A stretch of 64,000 nt of DNA from Eleginops maclovinus (lineage: Eukaryota > Chordata > Actinopteri > Perciformes > Eleginopidae): the NCBI RefSeq assembly GCF_036324505.1, contig NC_086350.1, positions 16,055,532 to 16,119,531 on the forward strand, read 5' to 3'. The position numbers and the translations under genes were made by a program. Shown one piece after another: positions 14,739-27,214 of this stretch (the stretch's first letter is position 1; each line of letters starts with the position of its first letter). Below the pieces are notes generated by a model. That model was not told the origin of the DNA and searched no databases. It was given only the letters and a program-made list of their open reading frames with translations.

Positions 14739-14756
14739 GCGTGCACGCGTGCACGC
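14739..14756. repeat. 18-bp perfect palindrome, alternating purine-pyrimidine
   Basis: GCGTGCACGCGTGCACGC equals its own reverse complement. It sits at the end of a GT-rich tract and alternates purine and pyrimidine throughout, so it could form Z-DNA or a cruciform. Confidence 0.9.
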
Positions 14757-14758
14757 GG

Positions 14759-15599
14759 CGGCTAGACCGCGGATCGGGCGGATGACGTGACGAAAAATAA
14801 TATTTTAATTAAATTCGGGCGGGTGGCGGTTGGACCAATCAAATGGAAAAAAAATATACATTGTTAAACATTGTTACCTACATCCGAAAAAAACGAGCAC
14901 ACATTGAAATAGTCAAATTTTCATCAGGCAGTAATTTGGCCTAGTCGCGTCTATGCATGCTGCTTTGTTTATTATCAGAGATGACAACCACGGCGAAGGT
15001 GGTAGCTACATGACAAACTCAAAAAGGGAGAACTAAAAACCAAGGAAAAAGAGGTTGGAAAAGTGTTGCCTGGAATAACTTTTATGAAGTGGTGAATCAG
15101 GATGACACCAGTGCAGGCAAGACAAGCAGGCAAGTTTTGGGGTTGTTATGGACAATTAAAAATGTGAACATGCACGTTGCACTGTTGTGCGGTGGACTTT
15201 AAGCGAATTGCGGGATGACTAGAGTAGTCGTTTCTTTAATATCGAGGCTCCATAGTTTGTGTCTTGTATGATTGTTAGGCCTGCTGGTATAAAATCAATT
15301 GCACTGTCTGCCTGAAAAAAGACTCAAAATTAACGTCTTCAGAACAGGCTCGTCCTGGATGTTACTCTGACATGACAGTTAATTAGTGCGTAGTTAATTC
15401 GGCTATAATGTGAATGACTTGTTATTATATTCGGGCTTTCTTTCTTTTTGCAAAAAATAAATGCATAGACCTATGGATGACGGGCGGGTGTGGTTTTGAA
15501 AATAGGTCAAAACACGTTGGTTCGGGTGGATGGCGGACGGATGATGAGTTTTGTGATGCAGTTGCGGATGAAATAATAACCTATCCGTACCTCTAGCGT
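14759..15599 (+). mobile_element. hAT-like transposon relic with BED-finger remnant
   Basis: The ends carry related sequences in inverted orientation (CGGCTAGACCGCGGAT on the left, and CGCTAGAGGTACGGAT on the right when reverse-complemented). CGGGCGG/GGCGG-rich subterminal motifs occur on both sides. From 14981 the plus strand reads MTTTAKVVAT, a stop, then GWKSVAWNNFYEVVNQDDT, resembling the start of a BED zinc finger in hAT transposases (K.S.VW..F..VV..D). The zinc-binding cysteines are missing. GT-rich DNA on both sides suggests insertion into a GT microsatellite. Confidence 0.55.
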
Positions 15600-15609
15600 A
15601 CGTGTGTGT

Positions 15610-15611
<2 letters not shown>

Positions 15612-15646
<35 letters not shown>
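15612..15646. repeat. 35-base C homopolymer
   Basis: An uninterrupted run of 35 C directly after the hAT-like relic and a GTGTGTGTT tract. The exact length may be affected by sequencing. Confidence 0.95.
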
Positions 15647-15652
<6 letters not shown>

Positions 15653-17262
15653 GCTGATGGTCATGATTACTGATTAAGACATTATGCTTGCACGGAAAAC
15701 ACACGATGTGAGAGTCACAACTGCTGTTCTTCTCAAGATGTGAAACAATATGAAATTCTAACTTAATCCTAACTTCCTTCCCTGCTGTCATGCAGCATAT
15801 GTGCATTTGGCTGTTGGAAGCTGCAAGCTGTTGATAATTGATCTCCTTCTCTCTCTGCCATTTATTTTCCAATCTATCCCTAAAGACATCCGTCACACTC
15901 TTTCTTCTGTTAGTTAGGGGACTCAACTATTGAGGAAATGACCAAGATAACTCAATACTGATGAGGTAATAACCAGGTCCTTGCAGCTAATGATGGGGTC
16001 CTCTTGAGTTTCAACTCGTCCCTGTCACTATGTGTTGTGCTGATGTGCAGTTTGGGGGACTGAGGGGTACGGCTGTTCATCTGGTTTCAAGACGTTTATT
16101 TACCAAAGCACAAAGCAAACTCAGACAGAATTCATTGTGTCCCTGGTCACTATCTGAGAGCCATCCAAAGCTTTGACAGTGAACAATCCCCATATGTGCG
16201 CTGAATGTCTACCCCCTTGTGGACTAAATACATAATGCTCAGCATTGTACAGTATACCTACAACCAGAAGGGACATAACAATCTGATTGATGACGATAAA
16301 AAAAAGAAAATTAAAATCTGGATAAAAATGTGCTTAATGCTAAATAAATAAGTTGGCAAAGATGCAGACGCGATGTTGGTCTAACTAACATGCTATGGTA
16401 TGTGAACATTCAAATCCCTTATTTTGCCCTCACTGTTCTTATGAATACAACAGGACAGGTTAATCTTCATCAATCTGACACAGAGGTGGGGCTTGGCTGT
16501 TCATGCCAAGCAACGCTGCAAAGCTATAAAGGCTGCCAATTCAAAGCCCTACGGACCCTAGGCTGCAAAGCAATGTGCAATGAACCTTTTAACCCTCAGC
16601 TGAAGAAAAATCACACTTATAACGCTGTCACCACAATGTACTAACTTAAGACTGGTATTCCAAATAGCAGCAGTGCCACAACACTCTTTTTAACGCACAC
16701 AAGCATACACAGGTTTCTTCAGTGACCTCTCACTTCTTCTTTCGATCACTTTAACTGAGGGCGATGTTGGCAGAGAAAGCTCCACCAGGGAAAAGAGATA
16801 AAAAAGGAGATTTTTTCTGAGACCAATCTTAAACTTTGACAGTTCTTTGGCAAAATGGGAAATATTTAGTCCCTTAGAAACTAGAAATAAGCAGTTTGGT
16901 ACGACCTCATATGTAGGGGGACAAAAATGTGTATACTTTTGGCAATGTGGTTAAACCCTGATACTGATCTAAGAGCGTACAAAGTGACTCACTATGGCAC
17001 AGTCTTGGCACGTAATTGCGATTAACCAAAGCTTCCTCTTGGACTATTATCCCTCTGGCAGGGTGTATTTAATTTATTTTAACAATATTTTCTTGAGTCA
17101 ACCAAGTTGAATGTCTGACTGTAATGCATATGTTCAACAGCAAAACATGTGCCTGAACATTAAAAATAACTAAAAGCAAAAAGCAAAGTAAAACTAAGAA
17201 ATGTGTTGGACATGTAAGTTGCTCAGATCCTAGGCCTAATTAAAAAATAAAAACAGGAACCA
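15647..17262. other. Intergenic, one CTCF-like site
   Basis: Contains ACCCCCTTGTGG at 16211-16222 (minus strand CCACAAGGGGGT, CTCF-like). Otherwise no gene or repeat recognised. Confidence 0.5.
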
Positions 17263-17484
17263 GAATCAGAATTCCTTTATTCGTCCCACAGAGGGGACAT
17301 TTTCATTCGTTACAGCAGAAAAAGCCAAAGACAGCTTAATGTAAACCCAGGATATAAAAATATATACAACAATTACACAATTGTACAGAACACACAAAAA
17401 TAGACCTCAGGTATAGCAGCCAGGTAAATATTGTACAGTTATTAACTGTATACATACATATATACATATATATATATACATATA

Positions 17485-17517
<33 letters not shown>

Positions 17518-17560
17518 TGCACATGGTGTGGGGTGTTATAGTCTTTGTTGGTGTATTTGT
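17263..17560. mobile_element. LINE/SINE-type repeat with internal TA tract
   Basis: Contains TTTATTCGTCCCACAGAGGG, the reverse of the common fish tail type (CCC..GGG...AATAAA), then ACAGCAGAAAAAGCC and a run of short A-rich stretches as in that family. The TA microsatellite at 17451-17518 lies inside. Confidence 0.55.
17451..17518. repeat. (TA)n/(TACA)n microsatellite
   Basis: About 68 bp of TA with CATA interruptions. Confidence 0.97.
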
Positions 17561-17956
17561 GGGGGTCTACCGGGGGCGATGATGGTTGTACAGTTTGGAA
17601 GCAGTTTTAGGTTATGATGCATGGATAAAATATGACCATATAACCACACATGTCACAAAATAGGCTTGATTTTAACAACATATTCAGGACAACATACATA
17701 ACAACATATCTGAACCCTTTCGTGCTTCAGCATCTTGCTTTAATCAGGAGCAAACAGATTCAAATCATCGGCTATTAAAACCTTCTCTGGACGGATCTGT
17801 AAGTGGGGCCATTCATCATGCTGACAGGAAAAATAATACTGTCATTCTTAGAAAGTTGATGTGTATGTAAAATGATTTCTGTGACTTATTTTTATTTGTT
17901 ATTTATTTGTTTGCAACAGCATAGAAAAAGGGATGCCAGGCAGTAAACCTATCAAG

Positions 17957-18271
17957 TAGGGATGGGAACTGAAATCCAATTCCATTATCAATAACTTTCA
18001 TTCATCTGCTACTTGAACGATCTTCTGATTAATTGTTAAATGAAAAATGAGAGCATATATACCACGTTCTAATAAACGGTAATAAGAAAGGGTTTTTTCC
18101 CACCATGGCTCTGGAACCAACAAATTGAAAACATTGAAGCGTCAATGTGCTCTTATATTATTGCGACTGCTCAACTTTCGGAAAGCATTGTAAACTATAG
18201 TCACCAAGGTATGAAATCTGGCAACTACGAAGCAGTTCTACATAGGAACTGATTCCCGATTCTCATCCCTG
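17957..18271. mobile_element. hAT-type MITE
   Basis: Starts TAGGGATGGGAACTGAAATC and ends GATTCCCGATTCTCATCCCT, giving inverted termini of the TAGGGATGGGAA type. About 315 bp with no coding capacity. A clear 8-bp target duplication is not visible. Confidence 0.65.
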
Positions 18272-18450
18272 GATCAAAGATCATTCCAATGATAATTATT
18301 AACAACTGAGCCAAATAAAATGGGGTGTAGCTATAATGCAATGCATGGTAGACATCATTAGATAAAATAAATCTACGATACGAAGAGATCAACAAGCATT
18401 TCTGTGAGCATTTGAGTGTCTATGTAATAGACAAATAAAATTAACAGTAT

Positions 18451-18518
18451 GGATACCTGTTATCCAGTGCCAGTGCTGTGATGGGGCTCACAGCACTGGC
18501 ACTGGATAACAAGCATCC
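18451..18518. ncRNA. 68-nt near-perfect hairpin, miRNA-like
   Basis: Bases 18459-18481 and 18488-18510 are perfect 23-bp reverse complements around a 6-nt loop (18482-18487, TGGGGC). The stem extends outward from 18451 to 18518 with two mismatches, giving about 29 of 31 paired positions. Length, small loop and slight basal mismatch fit a pre-miRNA, and either strand could be transcribed. I do not recognise the arm sequence as a known vertebrate miRNA. Alternatives are a recent foldback duplication or an assembly artefact. Confidence 0.45.
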
Positions 18519-20274
18519 CAGGGGAACCAGCCCCCGCCAGAGTTCACAGCAACTCCAAAACACATAAATAACAACACGAATAATAACCATCACCATTCCT
18601 ACTTTGCAGCAAATTCACACAGCAACCACACCAAGCACAGTGGGAGAGACGTGGGATCTGGGGATCGTGGAGCAAATCAAAACCAATTCTCTCTTTCCTG
18701 GGAAGGTCCCAGGGCCTTTGTTATCTGCCTTCAAACCAGTATGATTCATCAGGCATGTTATGGATGTTATTGTTAGCAGTGTGCAAGATTCTTCTCATAT
18801 CCTAGAGAGGCGGCAGAGATAAATTCATTGTATATCATTCTATATACCCATCGACCCGACATTTATGAGCAGTATTTGTGTTGATCACTTCATAGCAGCT
18901 TGAGTAGGTGAAGCCCTCTCATTCGCCTTACCGTAGACTTTTTACACCAGCCATAAAGGGATAAAGCCACTGATCCAGATACAACCGCCCCCCTTCAACA
19001 AATACACACAAAGAATGCCACTAGCTGTCAATCATTTTTAGTGACCCAGCCTCTCATATCCCACAAACCCAATCATCAGCGATCGTCAGTCGGCAGGTCT
19101 ATACAGCCTGGTGTTTACCCCGTCTAGACAGACTGAGGGACTGGCAGCCATGGGCATCTCAGTGGTATATTGCACCCAGTTTAACCACAGATGAGAGCTC
19201 CACTGTCATTAACACCGTAAATCAGCCCCTCTCACATAAACAGCCTGTAAGAGTTGGGGTGTTGAGAAACCAATTTGAAGAGTAATCTGAAAACAATGTT
19301 TCAAAGCATAACAAGCTCAGCGAAGGAATTCCCTTTTGATCAAACGCATTAGCGCACTTGATTCCTGAGGCTAAACTACAATAAATCACCATAAAGCTAT
19401 ATCGTTTCTGTGGTTCCCATATTACAGTATGTGTGTAATTCCTGAATAAAATCACACAAGGCAGAATTGTCTTGGAGCTTAAGGTGAAGCAATACATGTC
19501 CTGATCCAGACCAGCACATAATACACTGAGATTAACAGAGCTACATTTTCGCACAGCTATCTAGGCAAATAAGAATAGTTTTGCTTCAAGCGCTTCTCTC
19601 TCCAAAAAACAGATATCTTATTCCTCCTTTAACTGGCCAACACTGACAGAAACATACTGTACCAGACCTCTCCTCAGTGTTTCCAGCTGAAACCTCACTA
19701 AGACCTCAATTTAACATGGCAAACAGTGATGGCTGGAAAAAATTATGCCACCACACTAGTGATCATATTAATTGCCACAGCATATTTTTGCCCACCAGGA
19801 GGTAAAAGGATTGCAAAATAAAGTATCTCAAAAAATGAAAATGCTGTCTAACCAGAGGAATTTGTTTACACAGAAGATATAAGGCAAAGCACAAAAGTAG
19901 AGCAACTGTTTTAAACAGGAGATGGATGCAAGATGGCCTTATAAAGTGACTAGTTGCAACATTAACCCTTAACATCTGGATTAACACACTGAGCAGTGTG
20001 GGTGCTTTTCAAGAAAACCATGCTTTTTCTACTAAATATAGGGCTGTGACTGTACATTTGGGTCTCTTTCCGAATGTAGATAAAGGAGCTGGGAGTGGTA
20101 ATAACCCTCTGCACAGCTGTGACAAATCCACCAAACAGTTTGGCTGCTGCTGTGATGGGGACCGATAGCACCAATTCTGTCTGCAGCCCTTCGCATGGAA
20201 ACACTGCCATATATCTGGAAGGAAGTGGACCTGTTATTGTTATGACCTGAAAGGCTTTGGGTGGTCCACATACA
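18519..20274. other. Intergenic with regulatory-like block 19020-19245
   Basis: Bases 19020-19245 are non-repetitive and richer in GC, with CAATCATCAGCGATCGTC and similar. No coding frame or repeat family recognised elsewhere. Confidence 0.45.
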
Positions 20275-20412
<138 letters not shown>

Positions 20413-23400
20413 TCCATGAAGTGAGAGAAAGACAAGAGACAGCAGGCACACACAAATGTAACTATCCAAAACTCTTTGATAGATGCTCTCCAAACACCTG
20501 CGATTTTCTTCAGAAGCACAAACATGGCTGCTTGCACTGACCTATGAGCGCGCAGTTCTCCACCTATGTGCAGACTTAATGCATTTTCCATTTAACCAAT
20601 ACACACTGTTTAGATAAAAACAAAAAGCATCTTCCCAGGCAACAGTATCCACTGATGACTCATGTTGCCACAAACAATACACACACTTAACAGTATGTCA
20701 ATAAACAATGCACATGGAGAGCTATGTGTTAGTCATTGGCTAATATAGTTTTCACAGCACACTGACAGTGGATAATGTGAGCTGGCAATGATTCATTGTG
20801 GCTGGAACACAACAAGGACCTGTCCAAACCACAACATGTCTAACCACCCCTCAATAAGCAGGATGGAGATAATCTCCTCACAAAAGACACAAAGCTGGGA
20901 AAATCAGTAGGACAAATCTGTGAAAACATCAAGGTGCTGCTCTTAGCAGGTCTTTGTTCAACCTTTGCTTACTTTTCTCTCCAAGATTTCAGCTCCAAAA
21001 TTAGAGCTATTTGTAGTCTGGCTAAGTGTGTGTGGTGACATTTCAGTGATGCACTTAAGGCTGTTTGGTTTTAAAGTTTCAATTGCTCCGTTTAAAAAAC
21101 AATCTATCAGCACCCAGCTGAGTGAAACATTACTATATCCAGTTACCAGGAGAGAAACTCTAGACCTGAGAGGATACAGGTCTCACACATGCAGACAGAA
21201 AAATACTCAGACACACTGAAAGAGATATGCTCAAATTGGCTTTAGGGCAGTCCCGAACCCATTTTGTCATGCCCATACACACATATAACACACACATTCA
21301 CACATAGACAAAAAGTAGCAATCAGTGGGTGGATGTCAGCCCCCAGACAGGAAGTGCCCCCGCATTTTTAACGTAGCTCATAAATCACTGCACACATTGG
21401 GGTAATGATCCATTGAGAAAGAGATGTGAAACTTGCCAGCAAAATACAGTGCCCCTTTTAAAGACCACGCCGTAGCACTCCCTTCATTAACACCATTATC
21501 ACTGTGCACGGATTTGACTAACCCTCAACACAGGAGCAATGCAAAAACATACTAAATCTGACACAAATTGAAATGCTTGTGTTGCTTGCCCATTGCGGTT
21601 TATTTGCTATCAATCACTCAAATGTATACTTTAAATATTGTTGCTCTGTGTCAAATAGCATAAACCTTTCAGTAGTATCCAAACTTTTATACTTGTGAGT
21701 GTGAAAATACACAAATCAAACATGTTTTGGTACTGGAGCAATGACATTGCAGTTCCAGTTCATATTATCAAATCTTATTGGTTCCCAATGATACAGTTTA
21801 TTGTATGAGGTGTGATCATTAAAATATCTGGTAAAGGAGGACAGTATGGCCTCACTTTTCTCTGATGTTAAGGATGAGAACAAATGTCCTGAAAATGTGT
21901 ATTTGCAATTCAAATATCAACCACCGATTAATTTTTAAAAACGTGATCCATTTAACATTATATGACACACTATTGAAGGTAATGCGAGTGATTTCCTTTA
22001 CCATTATCGCACTAGAAATGAACTAAATTAGATATTAAGAACAAAATGACTTGATAAAAGCAGAAAAAAGTTATTTCTTGATATGCTTTATATTCATCTG
22101 GGTACTGTTTTTTTATTCCTGTTCTATGTAAACAGTGAGAGAGAGAGCTTGAGGCTCAAAGGAAGTAGATCTCGAAACTGATTTGAAACCTGGTGTTGGT
22201 AATTTTGCGGATTTCCTCCATGTTAATTTGATCAATTATGTATTTACCTACAATCTGTGGAATATCTACTTTTTCGTTGTGGGAGAGAGGCACATCCTAC
22301 CTGGTAGCAATTAAGAGATTCAGATTGATCAGCATACAACAGCTCTTTGAGGGTCAATCATAAAATCATATTTAAGTTTAACAAGGGATAAGTCATCCGT
22401 AATAGGATATTCATAATTGTTTCCAAATACTTGCCATTGAGTGCAAAACAGCATCAGGGTTTAAAAAAACTTGTATACCTGCTAAGAAACAACACCTGCA
22501 AGTAGATCCCAGTCAGCCTATATCATTTTACAGCATCACCTGTACTTTACCACTGCCCCCTAGTGGCTGAACCTGACTTCACCACCACTGTTGAATGTAC
22601 TGGACTGCTCTTCTGTCTCCTCAGCTTTCTAGTTTCCTCTCAAAAGAGCTGTTGGGGCATGCTATCAGTGTGTGAAGCTGCCTGCTGTTAAAATCAAACA
22701 AGAGTCTCACAATAATCCCTGTGGTATATTCTGAGCAACATGAATTTGCTACAGTAAAGGACAAATGGAAAATAACTTTCTTCTCTTTAACAAAATTATG
22801 AGCATTCAGGAGTAAGACGAGCAAAATTCACAGCCCTAGTGCTTTGACAGTACTCCTGGGTAATGGTTTATGATCCCTGTACAGCAAGACACGGACAGTA
22901 TGTTCCCCCATCCCAGGCTGAACGTACATCTTTCCAAGAAGACTCCCTTCAGCTCTACCCGGTATATCTTATATTCTCTGCTCACTCAGAGCATTCTCAA
23001 GCTGGATCATCTATCCTTAGGCATTTACATATGATAATTAAGGAATCAAGGTCATAATTTGAAGGACTGTCAAGTGCTGCCTAATTATCAAAACTGCTGT
23101 GAAAGTCGACCAAACTTCTGAAGATGACAGGATCTATTGATCAAATCTGGCACAAATTAGCTCCACAGCTAGATGGCCTCAAGTCAATGTTACCCTCATC
23201 CTTTGTGAACATTGTTTTTGTGAATTTCGATCAATTTTAAGTGGATTTAAGTGGATATGTTCAGTGTGCTCCAAACCCTGCTTCCACTTCCCTGGTACCC
23301 TTTGGTCTCTTCATAAATCTGAAGCTTTGCGGAAAGGACAATAATAAACAGTTTATGGCGAAACAACAATTGTTTGGTCCAAACAGATCAACAGTGAAGT

Positions 23401-23635
23401 TGATCATTAGGTTTAGTGGACCTTGAGATTGTTCTATAGATATTTCAACTTTGCCTTGACCCTGGGTCACCATTGGAAATAATATCCTGTGAATTTAAGG
23501 TGATAACCATCAACATTTTTTACATGGTATTTATTAGTTAAAGTGTCTGTTCATCTTATTTGGATGGCATAGAGGAGACTGCATCATGACAGACATGTTC
23601 ACTGATATTGACACTTCTTTCTTTGTATTGGTGAT
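20413..23635. other. Intergenic, strong CTCF-like site
   Basis: At 22550-22566 the minus strand reads CCACTAGGGGGCAGTGG, close to the ideal CTCF core. The rest is AT-rich without recognised genes or repeats. Confidence 0.5.
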
Positions 23636-23725
23636 ATACTGTATGCAGCACAATACATAGGATACATATACCCTGAATTTCCCCATGGGGCTTAATAAAG
23701 GTCCATCTTATCTTATCTTATCTTA
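23636..23725 (+). mobile_element. L2/Rex-type LINE or SINE 3' tail
   Basis: GAATTTCCCCATGGGGCTTA followed by ATAAAGG and ATCTT repeats (four TATCT units) is the typical 3' end of a widespread fish L2-like family. Only the tail is identifiable. Confidence 0.7.
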
Positions 23726-23999
23726 CATATGCAATAAAAAAAATGTTTTAAGACATGCTTTAATAGTTCTGCACGTACTGTTTGTGGTTTCCGTAAGAGT
23801 TGTATCTCCCTTTGCAGCTGCTCTCTGCTCTGTGGTCAAATTCTCCTATCAGGGCAAAGAGTAGAACAAAAAAACAATCATTTGTTATTTGTTGCATACC
23901 ACTGGCTCACTACAGCACTCAATGAGTTTGATAGGTCAAGTAGTATGACCTCAGTACATTTACAACCAAGCCTGATATCACTTCATCATTTATCTTTTA

Positions 24000-24250
24000 A
24001 GAAACTTGCATAAAATGTGTCAACCTTAGTGTATGAAATCCTAAGCTATGGCCATAAAAGTGTTTTGTGAGGTCACAGTGACCTTGACCTTTGACCTTCA
24101 AAATCTCACCAGTTTATCTTGAGTTTATGTGGAGGTATTTGACAGATTGTAAGATATTCACTTAAGGCATTCCTTAGATATATCCTTCACAAGAATGGGA
24201 TGAACAGACAAGACAGGCAACCAAGACAAAAAAACAATGTCTCTGGCCAC
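24000..24250 (+). repeat. Dispersed fish repeat carrying nuclear-receptor half-sites
   Basis: AGGTCACAGTGACCT, then TGACCTTTGACC, then TTCACAAGAATGGGATGAAC and CTCTGGCCAC, match from memory a common teleost repeat (… GTTCACAAGAATGGGACGGA … CCTCCGGCCAC). Diverged by perhaps 15-20% from that memory. Confidence 0.65.
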
Positions 24251-26827
24251 ATTATTTACTAATAAATAATTGCTTAGAAGAATCCAATAAAGCAACTTCT
24301 CTAATCCCAATGTCCCTTCCCACTTTATGAGAAAGCTAACCATGAGAAGGAAGGATTGCTTAAGTACAAGTGTTTCTTGGACATACTTCAATTGTGGGGG
24401 GAAGCCCTGAGTATCTCTGGGAAGATAAACAATGCAACAACGCAACAGGATACAAATCAACCAGGACAATGACAACAGAACCGCCCGGCCCAGTCATATC
24501 AGCAGTATGAAACCCTGGGGCTATTGGTAAATCATAAAAGAGGTTGAGATGTCTCAATGTAAAAACGTGTTTTGTAATGATTCATGAAGCAATCACAACC
24601 ACACTGTGTTGATCAAACCCAATACCTTAACAAAGTGTGATGGTGCCAAAGAAAACACCATTCTTTGAATTGTTGGCTCTTATTACTTAGCCTGAATCTG
24701 GGCCCACTATCAATTAGGGGAGGGATAGGTTTCTAAGAAAGATTAAATCACTGTTTTAATTTATTCATGGCTTTACTTCAGGACAATCATGCATCCAGGA
24801 AGGCAATGTAAACAAATACGCTATCATGCACATGGATTTAACAGTCTACTAAAAACTGAAAATGACAGGTTATAAAAGTCAACTTTACTAAATAGAATAC
24901 ATCAGCATTCTGAAATCTGGAGAGCAGTACGGAAAAGATAGACAAAGCTGCTTCCAAGGTTCTTAAATCGGCTTTGGTTTGAGAACTTGAAAAAGTATCT
25001 TCCTAGCCTCGAGCAAAGAAATATATTACTGGAAATGCTCAGGATGACTCATATTACTGAAGTGTTAGGCACCCAGTTTTAATTCCGACTGAACTGAGCC
25101 TAGCTGGATACTGACTATCTGTGATTTATGGGTTGAGTTTGAAATTGAATTGAAGCTTTCAAATGGATTTTTAATGTTAAGTCTGTACAGTATCTAAGTT
25201 GCTTGGCACAGTGATGTGGCTGGTGAAATTGTAAACAGTGTGCTTTTTTCCAGGAAGAATTCACTAAACGGGATTAGACACTGGCTAAACATGCATCAAA
25301 AGCATAAACTGCATTCTGTTTTGGTCATAAAGCAAATTAAGTTTAAGGTTAAAAAGTCAAATCTGTATGCTTGCTTTTTTTCTGATATGGTAGGATTGTC
25401 TTTGAAAGGAGGGAACCCCTCTGTGGTCTAAAGAATTTTGGATATCTGTACAAAGCAATGAGGACATTATGAACAGGATGTTCATGTTTACGGGGGGTGG
25501 GGGGCTCCAGGACATCTAAGTTTCTCAAGCTCTCTGCCTTTACAAAGGAGAAAGCTACAATGGTAAAACACAGCAACCACATATGGAAGACATTGTGGGC
25601 AATTACAGTACAGTAGTTGAGACACTTATACAAGCTATGCAATATGTACACTGGAAAAGCCACAGTTTGCACCTAGGACTGTGCTGATACCCAGAACTCA
25701 TTAGCCTTTGAAACATGTGAAACACATAAAATGGATCACTCACAGGTGGAAAAAACAAAGAAACAAAAAAGGTTTTCATTAGCTAACTTAGTTTACCTCT
25801 TGTTGGTATGAACTGTCTAGCTTAGGAGTAGTTTTTTGGTGGATGAAAGGTGTCACAGGTAAAGGGTTAATAATTTCTCAAGTCTAGTGTCTTTTTTGCA
25901 TGCACACTGTTAGGTATGATTTTGTCTGATTGTCTACAACATATTTTTGCATTGAACCAGAAACTGACTGTATATTTACAACCATTGTGGTCTTGCCATC
26001 TAAATATTCATAGAGCAAAATGGGTCCCCGTCCACAAAATGAGAGCTTTCCAGTCAAAATCGGGCCACACTGATTGAACTTAAATTCATAATGACAAGAC
26101 AACTACACATGCCACATTACAAACACTGTTCTTTATAGACTGTGTTCTGAAAAAGCATTATCCTGTTTCATGCACATGGTTTGAATAGAGGTGGATTGGC
26201 AGCGCTCAGTGTTATTTTTAAAGGCCCATGGGCATCCTTTTCAGGGTCCATGTACTGCACAACGTAACTTTCCTTGACTAAATAAAAGGATGTGTCTCTG
26301 GAACAGGCAGGATAGATGGGGTTCAGCACAAACACTAGCTGCACATGGAGGATGCACTGCTGCTCTCCAAAGAAGCTAAAGAAGCTGTGCCAAAGCTTGT
26401 GTAATGCTTGCTTCTTATCAAATCAATGTGAACATTAGTCTCAGGTTACCATAAACTGTGGAAACAGAAAGATATAGACTTCAAATTTGTTTTTTCACAC
26501 AAAGGAAACCATATATCTTCACTCTGTTTTGGCGACAGTATTCACACTCTTGTCTCGGCAGGCTGGGTAATTGCTGAGCATTGTTATCTGAGAATAGAGC
26601 TGTTCACTGAGCGGAAAGCACTTCGAGCAATTTCTTCAGGGCTGCAATCAAAGATGGATGTGATATTCCCCGAGTTTATTATGTAACCTGACCAATTACT
26701 TACAGGAAAAAACAAATAAGCTGTGCCAACCAATGTTTTGAATTAAGAGAGAAAAAAAGATAACTGGTATGTAATTATACTTTGCATCTCTGACACATCA
26801 ATGCATGTAGAATTATATATAAATGAT
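24251..26827. other. Intergenic, nothing certain
   Basis: AT-rich. Bases 26540-26720 look less repetitive and hold ATCAAAG (TCF/LEF-type) and TTATCT (GATA-type) sites. No exon recognised. Confidence 0.5.
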
Positions 26828-27214
26828 CAGTGGTGGACAGAAACATTTACTCAAGTACTTTTTTATTTCATACTTATACTCTAGTACAATTTTGATGCAA
26901 ATATTGGATTTTTCACTCCACTACATTAATATGCTTACATTAGACTGAAAATGTATAATAATAGGTTCAGATAAACTATGTTGATCCCTCTCTGAATTTC
27001 ACAAGCTATCCAATAGTATAAACAGGTAAAAAAAACATAAGCTCCTTGACATGCATTCTAAATATATGCATGGTAGTATTTTTTACTGTTGGTACTTTTA
27101 ATGAAGTATTTTTTGGATGCAGGGCTTTTACTTGTAACAGAGGTTTTCCATACTGTAAACTGTGTACTAGTACTTTAAAATAAGTAAAAAATGCTGGTAC
27201 TTCTACCACCGCTG
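26828..27214. mobile_element. Non-autonomous repeat with CAGTGGTGG termini
   Basis: Begins CAGTGGTGGACAGAAACATT followed by TACTCAAGTAC, and ends CTTCTACCACCGCTG, the inverted counterpart. The interior has TTTTTCACTCCACTACATTA, typical of a very abundant percomorph repeat. About 387 bp with no ORF. Confidence 0.75.

Noticed and set aside
16481..16510. TTGGC(N7)GCCAA as an NFI site
   Set aside because: Spacing is 7, not the 5 of the NFI consensus; kept only as a weak hairpin.
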